Below, one piece after another: positions 24,865 through 33,208 of a stretch of 64,000 bases of DNA (its first letter is position 1; each line of letters begins with the position of its first letter). This DNA comes from Psychroserpens burtonensis DSM 12212. GTDB taxonomy: Bacteria > Bacteroidota > Bacteroidia > Flavobacteriales > Flavobacteriaceae. The notes below the pieces were generated by a model, which did no database searches, was not told the origin of the DNA, and saw only the letters and a list, made by a program, of their open reading frames with translations. Location of the stretch: the NCBI RefSeq assembly GCF_000425305.1, contig NZ_AUDE01000019.1:59683-123682 (forward strand), in the 5' to 3' direction. The translations under genes and the position numbers were made by a program.

Positions 24865-26211
24865 ATGGATGTAGAAATATTAGCAAGAATACAATTTGCT
24901 TTCACTATTGCCTTTCATTATATCTACCCACCATTAAGCATCGGAATAGGTCTTATAATGGTAATTATGGAAGGTTTATACTTGAAAACAGGTAATAAGC
25001 AATATGAGGTGTTGACGCGCTTTTGGTTGAAAATTTTTGCTATCACCTTTGGGATAGGAGTTGCAACTGGTATTATTATGGAGTTTGAATTTGGTACCAA
25101 TTGGGCTGTGTATTCTAGATATGTAGGAGATGTTTTTGGCAGTGCCTTAGCTGCCGAGGGTTTATTCGCTTTTGGTTTAGAAAGTGCCTTTTTAGGTGTT
25201 TTACTTTTTGGATGGAATCGCGTGACACCTAAAGTACATTTTATCTCTACTATTGGTGTGTTTTTAGGTTCTATGTTTTCGGCAGTTTGGATTGTAGTAG
25301 CTAATAGTTGGCAACAGACTCCTGCAGGATATCATATTGTTGGAGAGGGTTTTAATGCCAGAGCAGAAGTGACAGACTTTTGGGCAATGGTGTTTAATCC
25401 GTCAAGTGTAGATCGTGTTATTCACGTTTGGCAAGGTGCGTTTTTAGCTGGAGCATTTTTAGTTTTAAGTATCCATGCTTATTATTTATTAAAAGGAAGA
25501 TATGTAGAAATTTCAAAAAAGGCTTTCAAGATAGCGCTATTAGTAGCCACTGTTACTTCCTTAACACAACTAGTTTCAGGACACAGCTCGGCAGATGGTG
25601 TTGCTGTTAATCAGCCTGCAAAGTTAGCGGCTATGGAAGGTCATTACCAAAAGTCTGCACCAGCAGATTTATATCTATTTGGATGGGTTAACGATGAAAC
25701 ACAAAAGGTCACAGGTATTAGTATTCCTGGAGGGTTATCTTTTTTAGTGCATCAAGATTTTGAAGCACCAATTACAGGTTTAAATACTTTTCCTGAAGAA
25801 GATAGACCAGGACAAGTTAATGCTGTTTTTCAGTTTTATCACATCATGATTTCCATAGGTTTGTTTTTAATAGCATTGACTTTATATGCCAGTTTTTTAT
25901 GGTGGAGAGGTAAATTATTTGATAAAAAATGGTTGTTAAAGATTTTTGCCTTTTCTGTAATATTACCGCAAATAGCTAATCAAGTAGGTTGGTTTGCTGC
26001 CGAAATGGGTAGACAACCATGGATCGTTTATGGACATTTAAGAACAAGCAAAGGCTTTTCTCAAGAAGTGTCAGCTAATCAAATACTATTTTCACTAATA
26101 CTTTTTGCAGTAGTCTATGCCATATTGTTGCTTTTGTTTTTATATTCTGTAAATAAAAAAATAAAACATGGTCCATATGATGAATCAAAAAATGAATTTG
26201 AAATTATTTAG
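24865..26211 (+). CDS. cydA: Cytochrome bd oxidase subunit I
   Basis: 448 residues, about nine membrane helices. Heme ligands are in RIQFAFTIAFHYIYPPLSIG (His near residue 18) and the quinol-side GRQPWIVYGHLRTS near residue 385, and the charged EFEFGTNWAVYSRYVGDVFG motif is intact. The Q loop is of the short type common outside Proteobacteria. With CydB it oxidises quinol and reduces oxygen to water with high affinity, without proton pumping, and tolerates sulfide. Placing it with sulfide oxidation and peroxide genes makes sense. Confidence 0.96.
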   Translation: MDVEILARIQFAFTIAFHYIYPPLSIGIGLIMVIMEGLYLKTGNKQYEVLTRFWLKIFAITFGIGVATGIIMEFEFGTNWAVYSRYVGDVFGSALAAEGLFAFGLESAFLGVLLFGWNRVTPKVHFISTIGVFLGSMFSAVWIVVANSWQQTPAGYHIVGEGFNARAEVTDFWAMVFNPSSVDRVIHVWQGAFLAGAFLVLSIHAYYLLKGRYVEISKKAFKIALLVATVTSLTQLVSGHSSADGVAVNQPAKLAAMEGHYQKSAPADLYLFGWVNDETQKVTGISIPGGLSFLVHQDFEAPITGLNTFPEEDRPGQVNAVFQFYHIMISIGLFLIALTLYASFLWWRGKLFDKKWLLKIFAFSVILPQIANQVGWFAAEMGRQPWIVYGHLRTSKGFSQEVSANQILFSLILFAVVYAILLLLFLYSVNKKIKHGPYDESKNEFEII

Positions 26212-26222
26212 ATAAACAAAAT

Positions 26223-27260
26223 ATGGAAACAATTTTAGGTATTGATTATCCAACACTTTGGTATTTAGTCGTCGGTTTATTATTTTCAGGATATGCTATT
26301 TTAGAGGGATTTGATTATGGTGCAGGCGCTTGGCATTTATTTTTTAAAAAAGATTTAAGTAGACGTGTTGCTATTAATGCAATAGGACCGTTATGGGATG
26401 CTAATCAAGTATGGTTGATTATTGGAGGAGGAGCATTGTTTGCGGGATTTCCCGTAATGTATGCGACTATGTTATCTTCAATGTACATTCCTTTTATGCT
26501 GTTTCTAATGCTATTAGTATTGCGTTCGTCAGCTATAAAATTTAGAAGTGCAGAAGAAATGAAATGGTGGCGAAAAACTTGGGATATTGTTTATTTTGGA
26601 TCAAATACATTAATAGCTTTTTTATTAGGCGTGGTTCTAGCTAACGTACTACAGGGTTTTGAACTTCATGAGAATTTTTCTTATAAAGGAGGTGTTTTCT
26701 TTTCCTTTTTAAGTCCTTATGCTATTATGGTTGGCTTCACGACTCTGTCCTTGTTTATGACACAAGGAGCTATATTCTTGTTGCTAAAAACGGAAGGTCG
26801 TTTACACGCCAGATTAACTTTTTTATTGAAAAAAGGAATGATTTTTTTTATAACAAGTTTTGCTGTAACTTCACTTTATACTCTAATATTTTTACCTGGT
26901 GTAACAGATAAGTTTAAAGAAAATCCATTATTTTTTAGCTTACCTATTTTAGCGTTTTTAGCAGTAGCAAATGTCCCAAGGTTGGTGTCCAAGAAAAAAT
27001 ATGGAAATGCATTAGTTTTCTCTTCATTGACCATGGCCTTTTTATTAATGTTAGTGGCATTTCAGTTATATCCTGTGTTATTACTATCGACTATAGATCC
27101 AAAATATAGCGTTACTATTTATAATGCAGCATCCTCACAAAAATCACTAGGAATTATGTTAACTATTGTGGTCATTGGAGCACCTCTTTTAGGAGGTTAT
27201 TTTTTATTCTTATACAAAACATTTCATGGTAAAGTTAAGTTGGATGATACGAGTTATTAA
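26223..27260 (+). CDS. cydB: Cytochrome bd oxidase subunit II
   Basis: 345 residues with about eight to nine membrane helices. The family start is clear: LWYLVVGLLFSGYAILEGFDYGAGAWH, then NAIGPLWDANQVWLI. It stabilises the heme d/b595 site of CydA. It follows cydA by 11 nt, so one transcript. I see no separate CydX-like gene immediately downstream. Confidence 0.96.
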   Translation: METILGIDYPTLWYLVVGLLFSGYAILEGFDYGAGAWHLFFKKDLSRRVAINAIGPLWDANQVWLIIGGGALFAGFPVMYATMLSSMYIPFMLFLMLLVLRSSAIKFRSAEEMKWWRKTWDIVYFGSNTLIAFLLGVVLANVLQGFELHENFSYKGGVFFSFLSPYAIMVGFTTLSLFMTQGAIFLLLKTEGRLHARLTFLLKKGMIFFITSFAVTSLYTLIFLPGVTDKFKENPLFFSLPILAFLAVANVPRLVSKKKYGNALVFSSLTMAFLLMLVAFQLYPVLLLSTIDPKYSVTIYNAASSQKSLGIMLTIVVIGAPLLGGYFLFLYKTFHGKVKLDDTSY

Positions 27261-27526
27261 TTAAAGAGTTATTTGTAGGGTTGTCTTGTCAATAAAATAA
27301 TTATTTTGCTTCTAAAGATGTGAAAAAAAATCCATCGAAGAGATTATAATAGCAAACCATAAATATTCCCATCTGGCGAATAAGGTTTTACAATGCTTAG
27401 TGAAGTTGTTCTTCATATTGTTAATCTGCCTTGGTTAAATTCTGTTGACGTAACAATAACGACAGGTTGTAACTCTAATACTGAGTTTAAAAGCATTTAA
27501 GTCAATACTAAAGTGCTAAAGTTACT

Positions 27527-27849
27527 ATGTTTTATTCTGAAAAAAATGAGATGCAAACAATCTTTTTTAATGGGATTATTCAATTTCAGTTTAAAGAAGA
27601 TGGCGAGTTAGTTCTAGATGATGAAGGGCCTTTTTTTTAAGCGATTAGGAAGGCGATAAGAGCGGGATATGCTATGATGTCAGAAAAATATTTATGTGTA
27701 AAAACGTCTATCTTTTAGGTGCTGCAACAGCGTTTATTCCTGTAAAAGTCGACGTGTATTTAGAAAATGATATTTTAAATTTCAAGAAGCTGAAAAAAGG
27801 AAATAATCTCGTCGGTTATATTTTGGTTGGAAATGAGAGTGCTCAATAG
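27527..27849 (+). pseudogene. Remains of an unrecognised gene
   Basis: The 830-base gap between cydB and the kelch gene contains no intact gene but several coding-like pieces: 27527-27640 (MFYSEKNEMQTIFFNG..., 37 codons) and, in another frame, 27694-27849 (MCKNVYLLGAATAFIP..., 51 codons). Another piece with LPWLNSVDVTITTGCNSN lies near 27390-27500. Together they look like one gene worn down by stops and shifts. I cannot name the family. The rest of the gap, apart from the promoter at 27946, shows nothing. Confidence 0.4.
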
Positions 27850-27945
27850 AATATTTTCTTCAATAATTATGTAAGTCAAAGTAAAGCTAGCAGTAATGTT
27901 TTGAAGTTATCTATCTATGATAAATAAGCTTGGTAAAAGTCTTGT

Positions 27946-27989
27946 GTAACAAAGGTTACTCCGAGAATTGCAAAAAAGAATAATCTTTA
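27946..27989 (+). promoter_or_regulatory. GTAAC-type Crp/Fnr promoter before kelch gene
   Basis: GTAAC-AAAG-GTTAC at 27946-27959, a 22-bp gap, and an imperfect -7 box AATCTTTA at 27982-27989. Predicted start near 27994, giving a leader of about 98 nt. Confidence 0.6.
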
Positions 27990-28091
27990 CAGAGAATTAA
28001 AAGCCTTTTTTATTACGTATTTAAGAGGATTAATATGAATGTATTAAAATACTATTAGAACTAATTTTATAAAAATTAAATTAATTGAAGG

Positions 28092-29705
28092 ATGATAAAA
28101 ATTAACTTTATTCTATTATTGTTAGGTTTGTTTATAACCAACGAAATTGTTGCACAAGACCAATTCACGGTTCAGATAGAGCCTTTAGTCATAACAAACG
28201 CACCAAACATACATTCTTTTTCTTGGGGAAAAACTACAGATGGTAAATGGGTTGTTTTAGGGGGAAGAATAGATGGCTTACACCAAAGACAACCTTTCGT
28301 TTCTTTCTTGGAAAATGATAATAATAAAAGTGTTTACATAATAGATCCAGTTACAAATCAAACTTGGAGTACTTCTATTAGTGTTTTGCAAACGTCACTA
28401 TTTGAGCAATTACAAGCTACTAATCAGGAGTTTCATCAAAGAGGAAATACACTCTATATAATGGGTGGTTACGGTTTTAGTGCTTCGCAAAATGACCATA
28501 TTACTTATGATAAATTAACTGCTGTTGATGTAGATGGTTTAGCAAATGCAGTAATAAATAACACTAGTATTGTATCCTTTTTTAGACAAATTTCAAATAC
28601 TAATCTCGCAGTTACTGGAGGACATTTAGGATTGCTAAACAATGTCTTTTATTTGTGTGGCGGACAATATTTTGAAGGTAGATATAATCCAATGGGACCA
28701 AATAATGGGCCGGGATTTATTCAAAATTATACAGATGAAATCAGAACCTTTGATATAAGTGATAATGGTACAACTCTCTCAATAGTAAATTATTCGGCTC
28801 AAAACGATACGGATAATTTGCATAGAAGAGATTATAATATGGCACCACAAATTTTTCCTGACGGTACAGCTGGCTTTACTATGTTTAGTGGTGTTTTTCA
28901 GCATACAGCAAATTTGCCATGGTTGAACACAGTAGATGTTACTGCTTCTGGTTATATGGTTAACAATACGTTTAATCAATATTTAAGTCAGTATCATAGT
29001 GCAAAGATTCCCGTTTATGATACTTCAAATAATGTAATGCACACTTTGTTTTTTGGAGGATTGAGTCAATACAAATTAGATACAAATGGTAATTTAATTC
29101 AAGATGATAATGTACCATTTGTAAAAACGATAAGTAAGGTATCAAGGTTTGGTGATGGATCAATGGTAGAAAGCAGTTTGGGTATTGAGATGCCAACATT
29201 TTTAGGGACTGGAGCAGAGTTTATTCAATTAAATAATAATTTAAATTATTTGACAAATGAAATCGTTGATCTCAATAACCTAGAAGAAGGAATTACTCTT
29301 GTTGGCTATATTTTTGGGGGAATTGAAAGTACTCAAGAAAATATATTCTTTACCAATGACGGTACACAAAGTAGTGCAAGTAATTTAGCGTTTAAAGTAT
29401 TTATTAATAAATCATCTTTAAGTGTGGATGAAGTTATACTTAATCCAAATAATATATACAATTTAAAAGTATATCCAAACCCATCTTCAGGTGTTTTTTC
29501 TGTTGAAGTATTTATTCCAAATACTAAAATATCCACATTAGAAGTTTATGATTTTTTAGGTAAAAAAGTTAAATCTATTGTGATAGAGAAATCTACTGGA
29601 TTGAAAACCGTTCCTTTAGACTTATCAAAAATGTCTACTGGTGAGTATCTTTTATTATTTAAAAACAACTTAAATATTATAGAAAGAAAACTACTTAAAG
29701 TATGA
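28092..29705 (+). CDS. Secreted kelch-like protein with type IX sorting domain
   Basis: 537 residues. Signal peptide MIKINFILLLLGLFITNEIVAQ. The middle has kelch-propeller-like blades: GKWVVLGGRIDGL, LYIMGGYGFS, VFYLCGGQYFEG, HTLFFGGLSQYK and LVGYIFGGIES. The last 80 or so residues are a Por-type C-terminal domain (LKVYPNPSSGVFSVEV, then STGEYLLLFKN...ERKLLKV), which directs export by the type IX system. A surface or extracellular binding protein or enzyme is likely. It has its own GTAAC-type site and lies between cydAB and the sulfide oxidoreductase. Confidence 0.87.
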   Translation: MIKINFILLLLGLFITNEIVAQDQFTVQIEPLVITNAPNIHSFSWGKTTDGKWVVLGGRIDGLHQRQPFVSFLENDNNKSVYIIDPVTNQTWSTSISVLQTSLFEQLQATNQEFHQRGNTLYIMGGYGFSASQNDHITYDKLTAVDVDGLANAVINNTSIVSFFRQISNTNLAVTGGHLGLLNNVFYLCGGQYFEGRYNPMGPNNGPGFIQNYTDEIRTFDISDNGTTLSIVNYSAQNDTDNLHRRDYNMAPQIFPDGTAGFTMFSGVFQHTANLPWLNTVDVTASGYMVNNTFNQYLSQYHSAKIPVYDTSNNVMHTLFFGGLSQYKLDTNGNLIQDDNVPFVKTISKVSRFGDGSMVESSLGIEMPTFLGTGAEFIQLNNNLNYLTNEIVDLNNLEEGITLVGYIFGGIESTQENIFFTNDGTQSSASNLAFKVFINKSSLSVDEVILNPNNIYNLKVYPNPSSGVFSVEVFIPNTKISTLEVYDFLGKKVKSIVIEKSTGLKTVPLDLSKMSTGEYLLLFKNNLNIIERKLLKV

Positions 29706-29720
29706 TTTATTTTTCTTAAT

Positions 29721-29764
29721 GTAACAAAAGTTACTGTGTAGTTCTTTTAATAATATGACCTTGA
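29721..29764 (+). promoter_or_regulatory. Upstream GTAAC-type site before sulfide oxidoreductase
   Basis: Perfect GTAAC-AAAA-GTTAC at 29721-29734. The best -7-like box, TGACCTTG at 29756-29763, is poor. This site may act together with the nearer TGAT-type palindrome. Confidence 0.55.
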
Positions 29765-29802
29765 TAGTGTAATTAAGGTCTTCTATTTCCTAGATAATCA
29801 AA

Positions 29803-29846
29803 ATGATATATATCATTTTGTAATCTTAATTTTTAAATTAATTTCA
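29803..29846 (+). promoter_or_regulatory. TGAT-type Crp/Fnr promoter before sulfide oxidoreductase
   Basis: Perfect 14-bp palindrome ATGATATATATCAT at 29803-29816, a 22-bp gap, and TAATTTCA at 29839-29846. Predicted start near 29851, 15 nt before the gene. Confidence 0.6.
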
Positions 29847-29865
29847 TATTATTAAATTATAAAAA

Positions 29866-31323
29866 ATGTCTAAAATTGTCATTCTAGGAGCCGGTATTTC
29901 TGGTCATGTTGCAGCAGCGCATTTACGAAGAAAATTATCTAAAGAACACAACGTTGTTGTCGTTTCTCCAAACAGTAACTATCAATGGATTCCCTCTAAT
30001 ATTTGGGTGGGAATTGGCAGAATGAAATCTAAAGAAATTCTATTTCCTTTAGCACCTTTATATAAAAAGAAAGGTATTGGTTATAAACAAGCAAAAGTTA
30101 TTTCGTTTTTTCCTGAAGGGGATACAAGTGAAGAAAAACCATATGTTTTAGCTGAATATGTCATTGGAGAAAAGAAAGGGCTGCAAGAAAAAGTAACGTA
30201 TGATTATCTCATTAATGCTACTGGCCCAAAACTAGATTTCGAAGCAACTGAAGGTTTGATTCCGGGAGAAAATAAAACGTATTCTGTGTGTACTTATACA
30301 CATGCAGATCATGCTTGGGAGGGCTTAAATGAAGTCATTCAGCAAATGAAATCAGGCAAAAAAGTTAAAATTTTAATTGGTACAGGACATGCTAAATCTA
30401 CGTGTCAAGGTGCTGCTTTTGAGTATATTTTAAATGTAGAGCAAGAATTACGTAAACATAATGTGCGTGATATGGCTGAAGTGACTTGGATTTCTAACGA
30501 GTATCAACTAGGTGATTTTGGTATGGATGGCATGTTGTTAAGCTATGGAAGCATGACCATGAAATCTCATGAAATGGTGGAGATGATTTTTGAAGACAGA
30601 GAGATTAAATGGATACTTGGAGCAGGAGTAAATAAAATTGAAGACGGTTTAGCGCATTACGAAAACTTAGAGGGCGAATATAAAACAGAAACCTATGATT
30701 TTGCAATGCTAATTCCTTCGTTTTCTGGTCATGGCTTTAAAGCTTACGATAAAAACGAAAATGATATCACAGAGAAATTATTTAAAGGTTTTATGATTGT
30801 TGATGCAGATTATACACCAAAACCTTATGAAGAATGGTCTGTTAGAGATTGGCCAGAAACGTATCAAAATCCAAGTTATAAAAATATTTTTGCTCCAGGA
30901 ATTGCATTTGCGCCTCCACATGCTATTTCTAAACCGCGACAAAGTAGAAATGGAACAGTTATTTCGCCAGCACCACCAAGAACAGGTATGCCTTCTGGTA
31001 TTACCGCAAAATTGGTAGCAGACAATATTATAGATTCTATTAAAAGCGGAAAAGAATTGCTTCACCATAAAGGAAGTCTAGGAAATATGGGAGCAGCTTG
31101 TATTGCTTCTGCTGGTTACGGTATGACAAAGGGGAGTGGCGTGAGCATCACAACGTACCCTATTGTTCCCGATTATGAAAAATACCCAAAAACACAAGGT
31201 AGAGAATTAGGAAAAACTTTTGGGGAAATTGGTTTAGCAGGTCATTGGTTAAAATTGGCTTTGCACTACGCATTTATCTATAAAGCCAAAATGAGACCGT
31301 TTTGGTGGTTGATTCCAGAATAG
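29866..31323 (+). CDS. sqr: Sulfide:quinone oxidoreductase-like flavoprotein
   Basis: 485 residues. The FAD-binding Rossmann motif GAGISG is at residues 8-13 and the second nucleotide motif is in KILIGTGHAKS. Three cysteines fit the SQR redox set: Cys142 (YSVCTYTHA), Cys180 (KSTCQGAAFEY) and Cys412 (AACIASAG). The C-terminus is amphipathic and aromatic (WLKLALHYAFIYKAKMRPFWW), as expected for a monotopic membrane enzyme. SQR oxidises sulfide to persulfide or polysulfide and passes electrons to quinone; the product would feed the persulfide dioxygenase at 12900. It carries two upstream Crp/Fnr-type sites and is followed by a 45-residue membrane peptide gene. Confidence 0.88.
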   Translation: MSKIVILGAGISGHVAAAHLRRKLSKEHNVVVVSPNSNYQWIPSNIWVGIGRMKSKEILFPLAPLYKKKGIGYKQAKVISFFPEGDTSEEKPYVLAEYVIGEKKGLQEKVTYDYLINATGPKLDFEATEGLIPGENKTYSVCTYTHADHAWEGLNEVIQQMKSGKKVKILIGTGHAKSTCQGAAFEYILNVEQELRKHNVRDMAEVTWISNEYQLGDFGMDGMLLSYGSMTMKSHEMVEMIFEDREIKWILGAGVNKIEDGLAHYENLEGEYKTETYDFAMLIPSFSGHGFKAYDKNENDITEKLFKGFMIVDADYTPKPYEEWSVRDWPETYQNPSYKNIFAPGIAFAPPHAISKPRQSRNGTVISPAPPRTGMPSGITAKLVADNIIDSIKSGKELLHHKGSLGNMGAACIASAGYGMTKGSGVSITTYPIVPDYEKYPKTQGRELGKTFGEIGLAGHWLKLALHYAFIYKAKMRPFWWLIPE

Positions 31324-31401
31324 TTATTAAACTAAAAAACGATAGATTTCAGTATAGTTATCAAATGATAAAAAGTTAATTCCAGAATAAAATAGAATAT
31401 T

Positions 31402-31539
31402 ATGACACAAAGAATATCAAAATATCAAAGATTTAAAATGATGAATCCAGTCATTCAGTTTTTTAAGTTCATTTATTTAAGTATAAAAATAATGATTGTT
31501 GTAGCTGGAGGACATGGAGGCACTAGAAAAGTAAACTGA
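31402..31539 (+). CDS. Small membrane protein after sqr, 45 aa
   Basis: ATG at 31402 and TGA at 31537-31539. The sequence begins MTQRISKYQRFKMMNPVIQF, continues with a hydrophobic helix (FFKFIYLSIKIMIVVAGG) and ends HGGTRKVN. The single helix with basic N-terminus and glycine/histidine tail looks like a real small membrane subunit. It lies 78 nt after sqr on the same strand and before the next promoter. Function unknown; it might be an accessory peptide of the flavoprotein. Confidence 0.6.
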   Translation: MTQRISKYQRFKMMNPVIQFFKFIYLSIKIMIVVAGGHGGTRKVN

Positions 31540-31603
31540 TATGCTAGTCTGTTTTTGGGTGGTTAAAAGATATTCTTGAAAAGAATTCCAATTCATTAGT
31601 AAT

Positions 31604-31647
31604 GTAACTTTTGTTACCGAAAACGACTTTGAATACATTTAAATTTG
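31604..31647 (+). promoter_or_regulatory. GTAAC-type Crp/Fnr promoter with no protein gene behind it
   Basis: Perfect GTAAC-TTTT-GTTAC at 31604-31617, a 22-bp gap, and a perfect -7 box TAAATTTG at 31640-31647. Predicted start near 31652. The transcript would reach a terminator after about 87 nt. Confidence 0.75.
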
Positions 31648-31651
31648 TGTG

Positions 31652-31738
31652 TCTCTAAAAATTAATGTTTTCAAATGAAAATATGATTCTTATTGATTAA
31701 TAGCAGAAGTACTCAATTAATTTTGGGTACTTTTTTTT
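31652..31738 (+). ncRNA. Candidate small RNA under Crp/Fnr control
   Basis: Between the promoter at 31604-31647 and an intrinsic terminator lies an 87-nt unit with no conserved gene. The terminator is stem AAGTACTC (31707-31714) / GGGTACTT (31725-31732) with a 10-nt loop, merging into eight T residues ending at 31738. The only frame inside is an 11-codon one (31665-31700, MFSNENMILID). A regulatory RNA or a tiny peptide message is inferred from structure only. Confidence 0.55.
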
Positions 31739-31740
31739 GA

Positions 31741-31784
31741 CTGATTTATATCATTTTCTGAGTTGGTTGTATCAACTAACTTCA
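31741..31784 (+). promoter_or_regulatory. TGAT-type site upstream of the efflux operon
   Basis: CTGATTTATATCAT at 31741-31754, a 22-bp gap, and TAACTTCA at 31777-31784. It begins just after the small-RNA terminator, so it could drive the TolC gene from further upstream. Confidence 0.5.
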
Positions 31785-31825
31785 CTTTTTACAAAAACAG
31801 CACTATTATTTAATAATAGTGCTTG

Positions 31826-31869
31826 GTAACTATTGTTACTGACTGGCTTCATTTTAGAGCTTAATTTTG
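31826..31869 (+). promoter_or_regulatory. GTAAC-type Crp/Fnr promoter before TolC gene
   Basis: GTAAC-TATT-GTTAC at 31826-31839, a 22-bp gap, and a perfect -7 box TAATTTTG at 31862-31869. Predicted start near 31874, about 9-15 nt before the TolC start codon. Confidence 0.75.
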
Positions 31870-31882
31870 CATTAAACTATTA

Positions 31883-33199
31883 ATGATAATGAAACATAAC
31901 AATTATATAATTACCGTCATGCTTTTACTGTTTGTGTTTTCTATGGAAGCACAAGACACTGTTCTGATTTCTAAAGAAGAGGTATTGACAAAAGTTTCCG
32001 AAGAAAATAGATCTATAAAGATTTCTGAACAAGAGTACATTGAAGCTAGATCAGACTACAGACAAACTAATGCTGTGTTTTTACCTAATATAACAGTGTC
32101 ACATACAGCTATTTCAACAACAAACCCTTTGATGGCTTTTGGTTCTAAATTAAATCAGGAAATTTTAACACAAGCAGATTTTAATCCAGCGTTGTTAAAT
32201 GATCCTAACCAAATTCAAAATTTTGCAACACGCTTTGAAATCCAACAACCACTTATAAATGTAGATGGGATGTACCAACGTAAAGCTGCCAAAAATAAGA
32301 TGAATGTGATGACTTTACAAACCGAGCGCACTTCAGATTATTTAGTTTTTGAAGTTGATAAAGCCTATATGCAATTACAACTAGCGCACAAGGCGGTTGA
32401 TGTCCTTGAAAAAGCATTAGAAGCTGCTGAGGCAAATAAAAAATTGGCAGATAATAGTTTCAAACAAGGGTATTTGCAACGTGCAGATGTCTTATCTGTT
32501 GAGGTTCGTGTGACTGAAGTTAAAAATCAATTACAAACTGCAAAAAGTACTGTACAAAATACGTCAAATTATATCTCCTTTTTAATGAATGAAAAGGAAA
32601 ATGTTGTATATCGACCTTCAGACATTTTAGAGATCACAGTTTTACGTTTAGATGATAAAAAAATATCAGAAAACAGAGCAGATATCAAGGCAATGCAATT
32701 AGCAACTGATGCTTATCAAACAATGCATAAAGCAGATAAAATGGCCTTTTTGCCACGTTTAAATGCTTTTGGAAGTTATGAGTTATATGATGATCAAATC
32801 TTTCAGGCAGATGCCAATGGATATGTGTTTGGTGCACAATTAAGTTGGGATTTATTTCAAGGTTCAAAGCGTTTTGGAAAAGCTCAAAAAAGTAAAGCTG
32901 AATTTGAAAAATCTAAACTACAATACGAACAATATGTATCCCAAAGTCAGTTAGAATTCAATAAAGCAAAACGGATGCTTTTAGATGCTGAAAATAAACT
33001 AAAATTAACAGCATTAGCATTAGAGCAATCAAAGGAATCTTTAAGAATTAGAACGAATAGATTTGAAGAAGGACTAGAGAAAACTTCAGATCTTTTAATG
33101 GCAGAAACACAATATGCACAAAAACAGTTAGAATATTACCAAACTATTTTTGAGTACAATTATGCTCAAGCATATTTACAATTTTTAACTAAAGAATAA
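31883..33199 (+). CDS. TolC family outer-membrane channel
   Basis: 438 residues; Met at 31883 or the third codon (31889) may be the start. Signal peptide ending FSMEAQ, then two OEP repeats with long helices (residues about 30-220 and 245-438) and the beta strands between them (PNITVSHTAISTTNPLMAFG; PRLNAFGSYELYDD...FGAQLSWDLFQG). It forms the outer-membrane exit duct of a tripartite pump. It is followed after 9 nt by the adaptor gene. Confidence 0.92.
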   Translation: MIMKHNNYIITVMLLLFVFSMEAQDTVLISKEEVLTKVSEENRSIKISEQEYIEARSDYRQTNAVFLPNITVSHTAISTTNPLMAFGSKLNQEILTQADFNPALLNDPNQIQNFATRFEIQQPLINVDGMYQRKAAKNKMNVMTLQTERTSDYLVFEVDKAYMQLQLAHKAVDVLEKALEAAEANKKLADNSFKQGYLQRADVLSVEVRVTEVKNQLQTAKSTVQNTSNYISFLMNEKENVVYRPSDILEITVLRLDDKKISENRADIKAMQLATDAYQTMHKADKMAFLPRLNAFGSYELYDDQIFQADANGYVFGAQLSWDLFQGSKRFGKAQKSKAEFEKSKLQYEQYVSQSQLEFNKAKRMLLDAENKLKLTALALEQSKESLRIRTNRFEEGLEKTSDLLMAETQYAQKQLEYYQTIFEYNYAQAYLQFLTKE

Positions 33200-33208
33200 T
33201 TTATCAAA

